A DNA stretch of 64,000 bases from Lepraria neglecta (Eukaryota; Ascomycota; Lecanoromycetes; Lecanorales; Stereocaulaceae): contig CM065648.1 in assembly GCA_033220425.1 (NCBI GenBank), positions 2,046,001 through 2,110,000 on the forward strand, written 5' to 3'. The notes under the pieces were generated by a model. It did no database searches. It had not been told where the DNA came from and saw only the letters and a program-made list of their open reading frames with translations. Shown here piece by piece: positions 22,522-33,380 of the stretch. Made by a program: the position numbers and the translations under genes. How positions within the stretch are numbered: position 1 is the first letter of the stretch; each line of letters starts with the position of its first letter.

Positions 22522-23877
22522 CTATGCATGAGGTGCAAATCCAATCCGGTTCTGACCACCGTCGAACACCACGAACTGCGATGCGAATAGGACATCGCCG
22601 AAGACGTTGATGCCTTGACCATTGTTCGATTGGATACCGCCGAAGCAGTCTACAATTTACGAAAGAAGTCAGTCCCGTGTCCCATGAATCATTCTGGGAT
22701 TGGAGCTGAACTTACATCCTGCTTCATCTGCTGCCGAATAGTTGAGCAAGCTACCCGAGATGGTGGCAGTGTAATCTCCTAGTTTGATCTTGAAATCTGG
22801 CAATTCTACATCGCAAGGAAATGTGATGCCCTGGGGGTCCGAGGTGTGGCCTGGCACTGGCGCCCAATAAGCACGGACAATGTCATCGTCAAGTAGCAAG
22901 AGCGAAGTGCCCGTGTCTGCAATGGCGGGGCTTGCGTTTGTGCCTGGGTTTGCCTCGAAAGCCCATAGGCCAACAGCACTAGCGGATTGGATGAGTGGGG
23001 TGTATTGCAGAGTGCCAGTGTATGCAGTGTTATCGATGTAGCCAAATTCATAGCTGCCGGCGCTCCCAGCTTTCAGGTTTGCGGTAAAAACCGGGGCCTT
23101 GAGAGAGGCCATGGCACTCTCGAAGAAAGTTTTTTGCTTCGCTGGCTTGATGGTGTTGGCGGAGTAGAAGGCCAGGCCTAGGATTCCATCCGAGTTTGTG
23201 TCGTTGGTGAATTCGTGACTGACGGCGGTTGGAAGCTCTATAGCTTGACCTGACACAGAAACCCCTCCCACTTCCACAGTGTCCCTGGCCACAATGCCGT
23301 ATGTCTGAGATCCATCTCCATAATTTACACCGAAAGTGTACCCTGTGAGTTCCTTAGATTTGTCTATGTTATAGACAGTACGGCCCTGTTGGTCCTCGGC
23401 TGGTAGCGCTGTATTAAATATCCATCTACACATATTTCAGTCAGCTAGAACAGGCACTCGACTAAGGGGAAACAGGAGCGCGTACAGATCTGCGGAGCCA
23501 GTGTCGACGTCAAGGTTCAAGGTCTGACCTCCGATAACGACTGGGCTAAGGTACTCCTGATCATGCAGCATGGGGTTGGCAACGACTGATCCAGACTCGG
23601 TACCTCCTCCAACTACTACTTTCTCATTCGTACTTGCGGCCGCGCCGCTGGTGATTGCATTCTTCTGCTGCGTGGCTGCATCACTCAGCTCCTGAGGAGG
23701 TTGAATGCCATATTTGCGCATAGTCCTGTCTAGTGCCATGACGCCATTCCTCAGATTCGGTCCGACGGCTTGACGATTGATCTTAGAATAACCTCCATCC
23801 CGTTTTACGGCGACGGCGGACGTTGTCGACGCGAGCAAGAGTGCAAGGATGAGCGATGAGCTCAAGAATTGGTTCAT
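22522..23877 (-). CDS. Secreted pepsin-like aspartic protease (A1 family)
   Basis: Three exons on the minus strand: 23877-23486, 23425-22716 and 22649-22522; 409 residues. The N-terminus is a signal peptide ([17 protein letters not shown]..., cut near residue 20-23) followed by a propeptide with a Lys-Arg processing site. The two catalytic motifs are [10 protein letters not shown] (residue ~124, split by intron 1 inside the Leu codon) and [13 protein letters not shown] (Asp at residue ~301). The flap YGDGSQTYG and the conserved C-terminus [23 protein letters not shown] are present. The layout matches endothiapepsin/penicillopepsin-type acid proteases, exported and self-activated at low pH. 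Nothing suggests loss of function. The long intergenic region upstream gives room for nutrient or pH control. Confidence 0.93.
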
Positions 23878-25488
23878 GATGGGTCGGCGCTGGCTGGCAG
23901 TCGCAAGTAAGACTTTTATGCCACGTCGAGTGGCTGTTTGTGGTTTGAATGAAGAATGTAAAGAACCGATCCAGGCGAAGGTTAGGCAGGATAGCGGTGA
24001 GAATTAAATGTATCGGTGAAGGGAAGTGGTGTAACTGAAAAGGCAAGACCTGATTAATGCATAACTGGTACTGTATGAAGGGGAATAAATTAAGCGTGGG
24101 ACTGGAGGCCCGTGTGTAAAAGGAAAGAAACAGAGGCTGAGCAGAGACAAACGAATGAGTCTGCTGCTTCAATTCTGTCGGCAGTCAATTAGCAGTGCAG
24201 GATAATGAAAGCGAAAAGAGAGTGGGTTGAGATGGAGTAGGAGAGGAAGAGAAGGGAAGAGAAGCGACGAATTACGACAGGGAGAGGGAATTGGGATTGG
24301 GATTGGCGGCAAAAACGGTTAGGAAACGGATGAGGGGACGTGCTGCCAACAAGTCAGCACCCCTTTAATTATTAATAATTTACTAGGGCCACAAGTCACT
24401 GCGCAGAGATTTTCGGCCTGGAACGCTGCACGGTAGGACGCGAATCCTTTCTCTTTGCGCCAATAAGTCAGAAAGGGGAATGCCCATCAAAGCTAGTCTA
24501 GGCAGGGGAAATTGTAGGGATGACGGGTATGCTGTTCTAGTGGGCGGAAGCGGTTAAACGAACAAATCAAAACAAAACGTCGCCCTGGTCTGCCTTCTTT
24601 GGCAGTACCTTAATGACACTCTGAAACGGCGCAATATGACAAATTCACCCGCCGACTTGGCCTACATGCATGAAACCACCTGTATTACGGCCGTGTGGAG
24701 GCCAATTACGACGCCTTTAACAGCCAGTCACAGTAGTGAACAACGCGATAAAAGTCTACATGAGTCCAATTAGAACAGCATCAACCAACCAACATTTTAG
24801 TATGGTCCCTGCGTCTACAAATCCTGGAGGCAGCGAGTGTTTGTTCTCAGGGTCTCAATTGACAATTTGCCTCGTGTTCTCATATTATTGACTGTCATTC
24901 GGGGCCAAGTGTTTCAAACAAGTGCTGCGACGTCTTGTTGAAGTCCTGCACGCTCGAAATAGTATTACCTACAGCCCACGAGCGTTCGCTTGATCCATGC
25001 TCACTGGGAACCACATTCTTGGGAATCTGTGCCGGCCTTAGGCGGACGCTTATGATTTTGTTCCAGAAGCCGCATTGGCTCGATAGGTATTGCTCCTCAG
25101 ACAACGCTCCGATCGAACACATACTCTCCTACCTACATTCAGGCTCAACATCCACATCATCAAGTGCAAGCTAAAACCTCTTCCCTGACAATTATCGTGT
25201 TCAATGGCACGAAAAGAGGGTTCGCATTACACGAATAATTACGTCATTCGAGTGAATAAAGCTTGACATATTAATAAATCGGCGAGCCTGCGTACAACGC
25301 CTTTCAGACAGCTTATCGTAATATTTACAGTTTGAGAACGAAACAGAGATGTGCTGTTGTACAAGGGAAGAAAATTGGAAATACTTTGCTGCAAGAAGAC
25401 ACTTGACCGCTAGAACGCTCAATGATATGCTTTTGAAAGGTGGTACGCAATTGCTATGCTCGGTCCAAGGAAAAGAGAAAACACAAAG
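23878..25488. other. Long intergenic region, protease promoter side
   Basis: About 1.6 kb. The first 450 bp (protease 5' side) is purine-rich on the plus strand, hence pyrimidine-rich in the protease's sense, as expected of a leader. A short AT-rich palindrome-like AATTATTAATAATTT lies near 24367. Short open frames around 24.9-25.2 kb have no recognisable homology or splice structure. I see no gene. Confidence 0.5.
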
Positions 25489-27175
25489 TCACATTCCTCT
25501 GCCTAGTCCATCCGCTCGCTGGGCTGGGCTAGCTTGAGCAGCCAAATACTTCTTCGGACTCTTCCTCTTCGATGATTTGGAACTAGTGTGCTTATGGGAG
25601 GAAGCCTTTTCGGGGTTGTCATCCCCGAATATCATTGGCCACGATTGCCCGGTGTCACGAGCCCCAGTCTCCATCTCCGGTGGGTGGACCCAAGTCTGCT
25701 CAGTAACTTCATGTCCTTCTGGGGCCGTATACTTCAAGCTATCACCTTCTCGGCCAGGGAAATCTCGGGCAGTGAATTTTCTGGCTCCTTGTGGTGCGGC
25801 TTGATCCGAAGGGATTTTGGAGGCTGTCTCCGCAATGACCCAATTGTTCCCCCTGTGGTCAGTGAGTATTTTATCAATCACGAAAATAAATGGTGTCTTA
25901 CCTGCCCGGGACCTCTGATGCGGAGACCTCCACAAGACCACCGCCTTCTACGGGCAAGAAATGGCGCGGTGGGAGAACCTCTACATCGATGACTGGAAGT
26001 ATTCGATGATAGACGTCGTGATTGTGTATTTCGCGAGTGATGCGCTCTTCGCGTATATGGTGGATCTCTTTGTGGACGGTCTCGTGGACAACGGCTGAAA
26101 TTGGCGGAGATTCAGCATTTGATAACAAGGGACGGCTTCTCCGGCTCACTTACCTGGTGCAACTTTCTCAATGACTTCGGTGTCATATGTGTTGGTTTTG
26201 GCTCGGTTTATGACATCCTGAGCGTCTCGTCGTCCATGAACACCTCTAGATATCGGTCTCGACCTGTCAAGAACGCTGGTCGATTGAGGCATGGCTTCCG
26301 TTCTCCGCGGTTCGTAGCCATCTGTCGAGGATACTGGTACGGACGGCAGAGGCTTCGGGGCACTTTGATTCCGACTGTGGCTAAGCTGCCCGTTGGATGG
26401 CACTTGAGACTGGGCAGAAGGGTATGGTGCATTGGCAGAAGTGCCAACTTGTTTTCTTGGAATGGATTTCTGTCGTGCCAGATCTGCATCATAACCATCT
26501 TGTGGAGCTGGGCCATCGTAGGCATGCTGCCGAGTATCGTCCTGGTTGACCTTCCTGATTCTGGCGATGTTCTGATTGCTGTATCCCTGAGCCTGAGAAC
26601 TACCTCTAGCTGGAATGGCTCCTTGAGTGGCGCCAGTAGGGACATGTGTTGTGGTCACGGTCTGCGTAACGGTCGTTGGAGCTGCTGGGCAATCAATACG
26701 TACTGACAAAGGGGGTAACAGATTTTCAAGACTTACATTGCTCGCCGCCGAGATTCAGTCCGGAGAAGTCCTGGGGAAGAGCTGAGCGAGATGTCTCATT
26801 CTGTCCTCTCGTGGGCAGTGCTGGAACTTGCTGGTAGGGATCATAGGCGCCAGCCACGGCATTTGAAGTTGGTGGCGGAGTCCTACGAGGAGTAGGTACT
26901 CGATATGGCAAATTATCGTGGCCATCTGAATTCCGCCGGCTCCGACTCGATTTCTCTGAAGGCTTGCGTCCTTGCTGTAATATGACGGAGCTGTCATTGC
27001 CCCTTAAGGGAATGTCACCAGTCTGGGGAGGTGCAGCTGGACTGGTGTCTTCGTAGAGCGATGTTCGTATGGCTGGATCGGTCCTAGCATTGTTAGGTGC
27101 AGGAGTGCGTACTTGGGGCTCTTCAGCATCGTCACTCTTCTTTCGATGGAAAATTTTCTTCATGCGGGACGCCAT
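25489..27175 (-). CDS. Disordered protein with C-terminal allergen-family module
   Basis: Four exons on the minus strand: 27175-26737, 26684-26154, 26094-25902 and 25852-25489; 508 residues. The N-terminus is very basic (MKKIFHRKKSDD). A long Pro/Ser/Gln-rich disordered region follows, with no membrane helix. Around residues 320-390 lies a compact charged module: KVAPAVVHETVHKEIHHIRE, then HNHDVYHRILPVIDVEVLP, with His-rich ends. The same pattern (APAVV..E, then a DHYH-type motif and REVLPE) makes up most of the neighbouring gene at 28173. The module is common in filamentous-fungal proteins annotated as allergens, whose biochemical role is not established. The C-terminal tail is again basic and Ser/Lys-rich. 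All four exons keep frame; the function is unknown. Confidence 0.75.
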
Positions 27176-28172
27176 AGCTGTATGATGTGACAGTAATGGC
27201 ACAACTGTCGAGCTTTACAAAGAGGAGGCGATGACCCTCAAGCTCAACTCAGGGTTTGGCAAGCAGACGCAGGGAACTCAATTGCCATACCTCGTAGAGT
27301 CCGAAGTATCAAAGCAGCGTCAGAGGTACTTTGGGAAGAAGTGAAGTATTTTGACTTCAATAATGACAACATTAGCCAAGCTTTCGAGCTTGCTTGAAAA
27401 CGCGCTATCAGTTAGCTATTGCCATTCAAGCCACATTAAACGTCATAAGGGTCCAGCCGCCTCTGCCTGCGAAATTCCCGGTCTAATCGATTGCCCCACG
27501 TTAAGCCGTTGATCCTGCCTGAAGAGAGCAAGTTTAGCCACTGCACCACATACGTTTTGCATCACTTGGGAAGAGCCAGAACGGCCGATACCGACAATCT
27601 GGCGGAGAAAACAGTAGTATCGCGGCCAAGCCGGTGGACTCCTCCGGCTAGGGGGAAGAAGAGTGGCTTAGGCATTGCCTAGACACGCCTAGACACGCCT
27701 AGACGTGCCGTGCCCGTTACGTGGGATCTGAATGCTCAAAAGATTTTACAATCCGACTAGGATGGCTACGTAAAAGGAGTAACGGCTCATCTTCTCTCAT
27801 GCATTACGTTGTGGCAGGGTCCTTTTTGCCTCTTATGGCGTTGGCATGCGTTGGACTTGTCTTAAAACAGTCAGATGCCTAGACTTGGACCAGTGAAGGC
27901 CTCCGCTATGGACTAGACTAAACGATCCACAAAATGACGCTTGACGTAGCTGATATACTTGTGAAGTCGCGATGGTGTGTCTAAAACTTGGAACAGGGAA
28001 GGAGTGAACGATGATGTAGTAGTCGGTGGGGAATAAATATTCCCCGCAGCCCTTTCTATAAAGATTCCTTTTCCAGCATCACTTCTTCCTCCCATTCACA
28101 GCAAACACATTCAATTCCCCTTACAACTCTCTACACTACAGTCGATACACTCCTAATACTTCTTCAGCAAAA
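27176..28172. promoter_or_regulatory. Divergent promoter between the two allergen-module genes
   Basis: About 1 kb between head-to-head start codons. A TATA-like TATAAAG lies at 28057-28063, 110 bp before the plus-strand ATG. A short direct repeat of CTAGACACGC-type units (about 3 copies) lies near 27678-27712. Other sites could not be assigned. Confidence 0.5.
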
Positions 28173-29346
28173 ATGGATAAAGCAAAGGCAGCAGTCAGTG
28201 AATTCATGTGAGTATCTAGCGTCGTTATTCAAAGCTCACTACCTCCAGTCCTCTGATCCATCGTCACTTGATACTTTTGTGCAGAATTTAGATTCTCAGT
28301 TCGTCTACCATTGCATATGTTGTCACTACCTCAGATCACCATCCATTTTCAGTTGAAGCTTGACTTGACTGACAATATCACTCCTTCAGGCACAAGGCTG
28401 GTCACCATGACACCACAGTACACGAGAAGGTTGCACCAGCCGTCGTGAACGAGAACATCACCAAGGTCCGCCACGAGGAGGCCCAAACCGCCATTGACCG
28501 CGAGGTGCACCAAGACCATTACCACACATCCGTGCAGCCGGTCAAGGACCGCGAAGTCCTCCCAGAACAACATTCTCACAACATCATCCCCGTTGAGCAC
28601 CGAGAGCACCAGCATGGCGATGCCGAAGCCATCAAGGCACGTCTCGAGCAAGAACGTCTGCAATTCAAGAACACCCGAACACAGGGTGCCACTCAAGAAA
28701 GCCACTCCGTTGCACCAGTCATCGCTGGAGAGCATGTCCACCACCACGTTCACGAGGTAAGCAATTCCCCCATAGCCATTCAGACATCTGCTAATCAACG
28801 CCCTAGACCATCCAACCAGTCGTCAACAAGGAGACCATCCAGCCATCCGTCGTCCACACCACCGTCCCCATCCACGAAGTGCACCAGAATGAAGCCAAGC
28901 ACCACGCCGCATCTGCTCTGCCCGCTGTCAGCATGGCAGACTTCAAGAAGCAGGGCGGGAGCTTGACCGGCCGTGAAGAGCGTTATGATGGGTTTGAGGG
29001 TGAGCCAAGAGCTGTTGGCGGTGCCCTCGGAGGCTCCACTGGCACCACCGGCACCACTGGCCATCACGGTCACCACGGTCACCACACTGGCACCACAGGA
29101 ACTACCGGAACCGACTATGACAACACCACTGGGCGTCACGGTCACCACACTGGCACCACAGAAAATACCGGAACCGGCTATGACAACACCACTGGCCGTC
29201 ACGGTCACCACACTGGCACCACAGGAACTACCGGAACCGGCTATGACAACACCACTGGCACAACCACCAAGAAGCCTGGGCTTATGGACAAGTTGAACCC
29301 AAGGAAGGATGCTGATGGAGATGGCAAGGCTGGTCTTGGGGACTAG
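28173..29346 (+). CDS. Hydrophilic His-rich allergen-family protein, dehydrin-like tail
   Basis: Three exons: 28173-28207, 28390-28756 and 28807-29346; 313 residues with no signal peptide or membrane helix. The core carries VHEKVAPAVVNENITKVRH, then EVHQDHYHTSVQPVKDREVL, PEQHSHNIIPVEHREHQHGD and, after intron 2, TIQPVVNKE and VVHTTVPIHEVHQNEAKHH. This is the standard pattern of a fungal family annotated as allergens. The C-terminus has three 21-residue tandem repeats rich in His, Gly and Thr (nucleotides 29077-29265, 63-bp period), then KKPGLMDKLNPRKDADGDGKAG. Such tails, hydrophilic and acidic-basic mixed, recall desiccation-protective proteins; a role in stress protection is only inferred. 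TATA box 110 bp upstream of the ATG. Confidence 0.82.
29077..29265 (+). repeat. Coding tandem repeat, 3 x 63 bp
   Basis: Three in-frame copies starting at 29077, 29140 and 29203, each encoding a 21-residue unit that starts GHHTGTT and contains GYDNTTG (DYDNTTG in copy 1). Copy 2 differs by ENTG in place of GTTG. The period is a multiple of three, so length changes would keep the frame. Confidence 0.85.
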
Positions 29347-29716
29347 ATCAAGTCACATAAAGTTGAGACCTTCATCAATCACGTTCGGCATATTTCTTGA
29401 TAACGTGCAAAACGAAGAGCGGGTGTTGGAGCTGGGGTTGGGTAGGTTGGCGGATAGCATTGTTACCTTAATGCCCCTGCTGTATCCATAGAACGATACC
29501 ATAAGTTCATGAGAATGATACTATGTTTTCATGAACTCGTTAGCAATGAGTCCAGCTGAGAAATAGTCATGCCGCATTACAGTCCTTCATAGCCTTGCCC
29601 AGACTTGGACCTTTCACCAGTCAGCATAATTATGCACCTAGAGCGTTCAATCGATTGAGTACAGTCATGTAACGGTAGCAGAAACATTCTTGTTGGATAT
29701 GATTGCCGGAATGCCA
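29347..29716. other. Intergenic, convergent 3' ends
   Basis: About 370 bp between the allergen-family gene and the POL32 stop. Nothing recognised. Confidence 0.5.
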
Positions 29717-31545
29717 CTACTTCTTCCCAAAGAAAGACATGATGTTCCCCTGCCCCGGCTTCCCACCGGCCTTCTTACCCTTCCCCATCGCTGATGATGC
29801 AGTCGAAGCAGGCGTCCTCTCTTTCTGCGGAGGAGGCTCGTCTTCAGAAAAGGATTCCCATGCTGGCTCTTCTTTTGTGACTATAAGGCGAACTCGTCAG
29901 TATGCTTGCCCTCCACGGGCTTATCATAGCATAACACGAACCTAGGTAGCCCTCGTCGTCTTTGATTGTCTTCTTCTTCATCACCTTTCGCCTTCCTCGC
30001 CGACGGCCTCCGGTTACGACCACCGCAGGCTCGGGGGAGGCCTCTTTCTGCGACGTCGGTGCATCTATAGGAGCCGATTCTTGAGAAGGCTCGTTGGCAG
30101 TGTCTTCCATTTCTTCGTCTTTCCCTCAATCAGTTCTCGCTCGGAGGTGAAGAGCATGTCTGGGTTTGTTTACCTTCTTCATCCATCATCTTTCGCAGCT
30201 CCGCTGCGCGCTCTGAATGTGACTTTCCTTGTTTTGAGCTGGTTTTGTGTTCGGTAATAAAGTAGTCTTCCTGTTCGTCTTCAGAGGCATCTTTCATTGG
30301 TTCTTTAAATGTTAGCATGAATGATAGATGAACAATGGAGATACTCTCACCATCTTCGTGAACGGTTTTCTTGTCCTGCCATTATTAGAAATGATAATTT
30401 GTAGGAAGAGTGAGTGGACTCTTACTGGTTGCGCGGCACTTGGAGCGGGCGATGCTCCTGTAAAACTACCAGTGTCCTCCCTTTTCGACTTCGCTTTAGG
30501 CTTCGAGAAGGACTTGAAGATATCGGACTGTTCCCGCTTCAAAGTAGCTGGTTTGCTAGAGGGCTTGCTATCGGGTTGAGGTGTTGCTCTGCCTGCCTTG
30601 CCAATTGACGATGGTCGATCTGAAGACTCTGTGAACTTGGTGCTCGGTTTGCTGCTCGCCAGTTCTTTGCTTCCGACAGCTGGTATTGTTGGAGCTGGTG
30701 GTCGCCGTCCAGACCTCCGCTATAACACAATGTCATTAGCAAGCATTCGTATCATATAATAAGGATACTTGCTTTGACGCCAGCATTCTGAATGACTCCA
30801 TACTGCGTCCCAGCTACCAAGGGATCCTCTTGCGCATACTTGACTGATAGTGAACGGTTGCATTCGGACAAATTTTGTAGATTCTCCAGCTGTTAGCAAT
30901 GCACAACCACAATGTGTCTTTGAAGGTGTGGTTCTCTTACCTGCACGGAGCTAGGCCCTAGGCTGTAAATGTGGATTGAGTGTAGTTGCTCAAACTCTGA
31001 TTTCACCACTAATATATATCCTCAGCCTGGGCCTTTTCAGCGCAGATCGACGCTACGCTTCGCATGCTGTCCTCACCTTCCAGGTCCTCTTCCCTAGCCA
31101 GCACAATGCTCCTAGTCGGGATACGGTCCTCCTCATTTTCTTCTTGCGACATCGAACTGTTCATGTATGGGCTGCTTTGCATGTGCATATCTTCGCCACC
31201 CTTTTGCTGACCACTGAGGCTAGGCTCATCTGTGAATTTAGGAACACCGTCGACAAGGTAGGTCGCGTGGACAGATCCAGGCTTTTTGGAGGTCTGCCTC
31301 TGGTGGAAGTCGTATAGCATCCTGATCAAGGTTTCAGCTGAGTGTTTCAACATGCTCCGCTGCACTTCACGTACTTCTTCGCCACATTGCTGTGCACTTT
31401 GAGTTCCCTGCTTAAAGTCCGATAGGATACCTAACATTGATCGTCATTAGTAGAGGTCGTCTGTGGTCCCAGGGGTGCAGAAACGCACAATCTTCCCATC
31501 ATTCAGGACAGAGGCCGCAAGGAAAGTCCTGGGATCTGGAGCCAT
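29717..31545 (-). CDS. POL32: DNA polymerase delta subunit 3 (POLD3/Cdc27/Pol32)
   Basis: Ten exons on the minus strand: 31545-31489, 31430-31375, 31321-31077, 31008-30941, 30889-30773, 30719-30426, 30375-30351, 30302-30174, 30118-29942 and 29880-29717; 443 residues. The N-terminal domain that binds the polymerase B-subunit is typical (VSYRTLSRELKVHSNVAKK, MLYDFHQRQTSKKPGSVHATY). The middle is Ser/Lys/Pro-rich and disordered. The C-terminus GQGNIMSFFGKK is a PCNA-interacting PIP box (Q-x-x-I-x-x-F-F). The subunit tethers Pol delta (and, in yeast, Pol zeta) to PCNA for replication and translesion synthesis. Intron 5 (30720-30772) starts GCAAGT, a GC-AG intron; every other junction is GT-AG. 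It lies head-to-head with RAD18. Confidence 0.92.
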
Positions 31546-31791
31546 TTTGCTGATCGAGCATGCGAGTTCGTTGGTCCAAAGATCAATTCAATAGCTGTGC
31601 TGCTGCAGTCTTTCTTAAAAAAGGTTTTATTTGTACGGCTCCAAACGGTGCCAATAGTAATACTCTAACGCCATTGGTGGGGTCCTCGACGCGTACAACT
31701 AGCGCGACGTGACGGACGGAAATCTTCCGGAAGAATTGTCGAAGCAATCCAAGCAGCGCCACGCCTTTAGAATCTACGGAAATAGTTTCAT
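31546..31791. promoter_or_regulatory. Shared POL32/RAD18 promoter with MCB element
   Basis: Only 246 bp separate the two start codons, so both genes must use this segment. It contains ACGCGT at 31689-31694, the MluI cell-cycle box bound by MBF in yeasts, which drives G1/S replication genes. A GC-rich AGCGCGACGTGACG stretch follows at about 31701. Function of the box here is inferred from the motif and the genes served. Confidence 0.65.
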
Positions 31792-33170
31792 ATGGACAGC
31801 TCTTTCGATGTCCCGGACCCCTCAGACTGGCTTGAGACCCCGGTATCACAGCTTGCTCCGGTTGAGCAGGCTTTGCGTTGCCAAGTATGCAAAGACTTCT
31901 TCGACACACCGATGATTACATCCTGTTCACACACCTTCTGCTCTCTCTGCATACGACGATGCCTGACGAACGATGGCCGATGCCCTACTTGTCGAGCACA
32001 GGATCAGGAGATGAAGTTGAGACCTAATTCAATAGTCCAAGAGCTCGTGGACGCCTTCCAAACAGCAAGGCCTGTCATTCTACAGCTAGGAAAAGACGCC
32101 AAGGCTTCGAGAGATAGTGGTGGGCGAGGCAAGAAAAGAAAGGTGGACGATACGGACTTCGAAGAGGATGAAGAGGATGAAGAGGATGAAGAGGATGAAG
32201 GAGTCGAGAACACCAGGAGTGAGCGGAGAAAGACCAGATCTCAATGTAAAAGTCATTCTACTTCGCACGAAATGATCATGGCTCAGGCTGTCGACGATGA
32301 CAAGGATGGCGACTTTCAGCCTGGTAAGCGCGTCTGCTGGCAGGAGTAGCGCATTGCTAACGTTCTCATAGATGATGGCTTGATCGCATGTCCTATCTGT
32401 AATGCAAGAATGAAGGAAGAAGCAGTATTTTCACACTTGGATGTACATAATAAGCCAGAGCCCGTTGCTCAAGCTCAGGCACAAACAGCAAGGTTCGCGA
32501 CTTTTATTAGTTCATTCATTACTATGCTGATAGAATCAGGAAATCTTCTTCATTTAATATGGTTTCGAGGTCCAGCCAACCTCCAAAGGTAATGGAGCGT
32601 CTGCCTCAACTGAGTTACTCCTTATTGAAAGACAACGCTCTACGGAAAAAGTTGTCTGATCTCGGCATACCTAACGGCGGTCCTAGAGCACTTCTCATAC
32701 GCAGACATACAGAGTGGATCAACTTAGTCAACGCTAACTGCGACTCGCGCAGACCGAGGACAAAACGCGAATTGCTTCATGAGCTCGACGTCTGGGACAA
32801 GACTCAAGGTCGCCAAATTCTCAACAGCTCAAGCGGTGGGGTAAGCTCCTCATCCGTGATGAATAAGGACTTCGACGGGGCTGCCTGGGCCGCTAGCCAT
32901 GACAACGAATTCCAATCTCTGATTGCCAGGGCCCGCGGAAAGGCGAAACCTAAGACTGAAGACGCGGGCGGCACCGATCAACCGGATGTTCCTGCTCCTG
33001 ACCATGCTAGTGGCAACGGATCTCGGCCAGATGAGTCGAGTTTGTCTAAGGCTCATACCGAAGGCATAAACCACCTTCCTCTACCGAACGGAGTCAACGA
33101 CCATTTGTCACCTAATGACCAAGCCCCGCCAATGCAAGCATCATTCGTGGACCTCGAAGCGGAAGGTTGA
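31792..33170 (+). CDS. RAD18: Postreplication repair E3 ubiquitin ligase Rad18
   Basis: Rad18 with the E2 Rad6 mono-ubiquitylates PCNA at stalled forks. Exons: 31792-32333 is wrong by frame; the supported exons are 31792-32323, 32372-32492 and 32534-33170, 429 residues. The RING finger spans residues 30-67 (CQVC...CSHTFCSLC...CPTC). An acidic run of EED repeats follows at ~123-136, encoded by four 9-bp repeats. The zinc finger after intron 1 reads CPIC...HLDVH: most Rad18 UBZ fingers end in Cys, here His, so it is C2H2-like. The SAP-type region is [21 protein letters not shown]...[16 protein letters not shown]. Intron 2 is only 41 bp. The tail is disordered. The divergent POL32 neighbour acts in the same PCNA-dependent pathway. 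Confidence 0.93.
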
Positions 33171-33380
33171 AGAGTCGATCGGGGGATTGACTGAGTTGTC
33201 TGGCTGAAGACACTATTGCAAGAAAGCTCATATGAGCGAACTAGCCGCCTTGGATCTGCAGCTATCGATTCTGGATCGCATACCAGGTCATCGGAGCGGC
33301 GTCCAAATCCGCAAGTCAAAGCATAAGGTTGGTGGACCTCTCTTCCTAAAAAGGCCATAGCTAAAACAGCTGAAATATTC

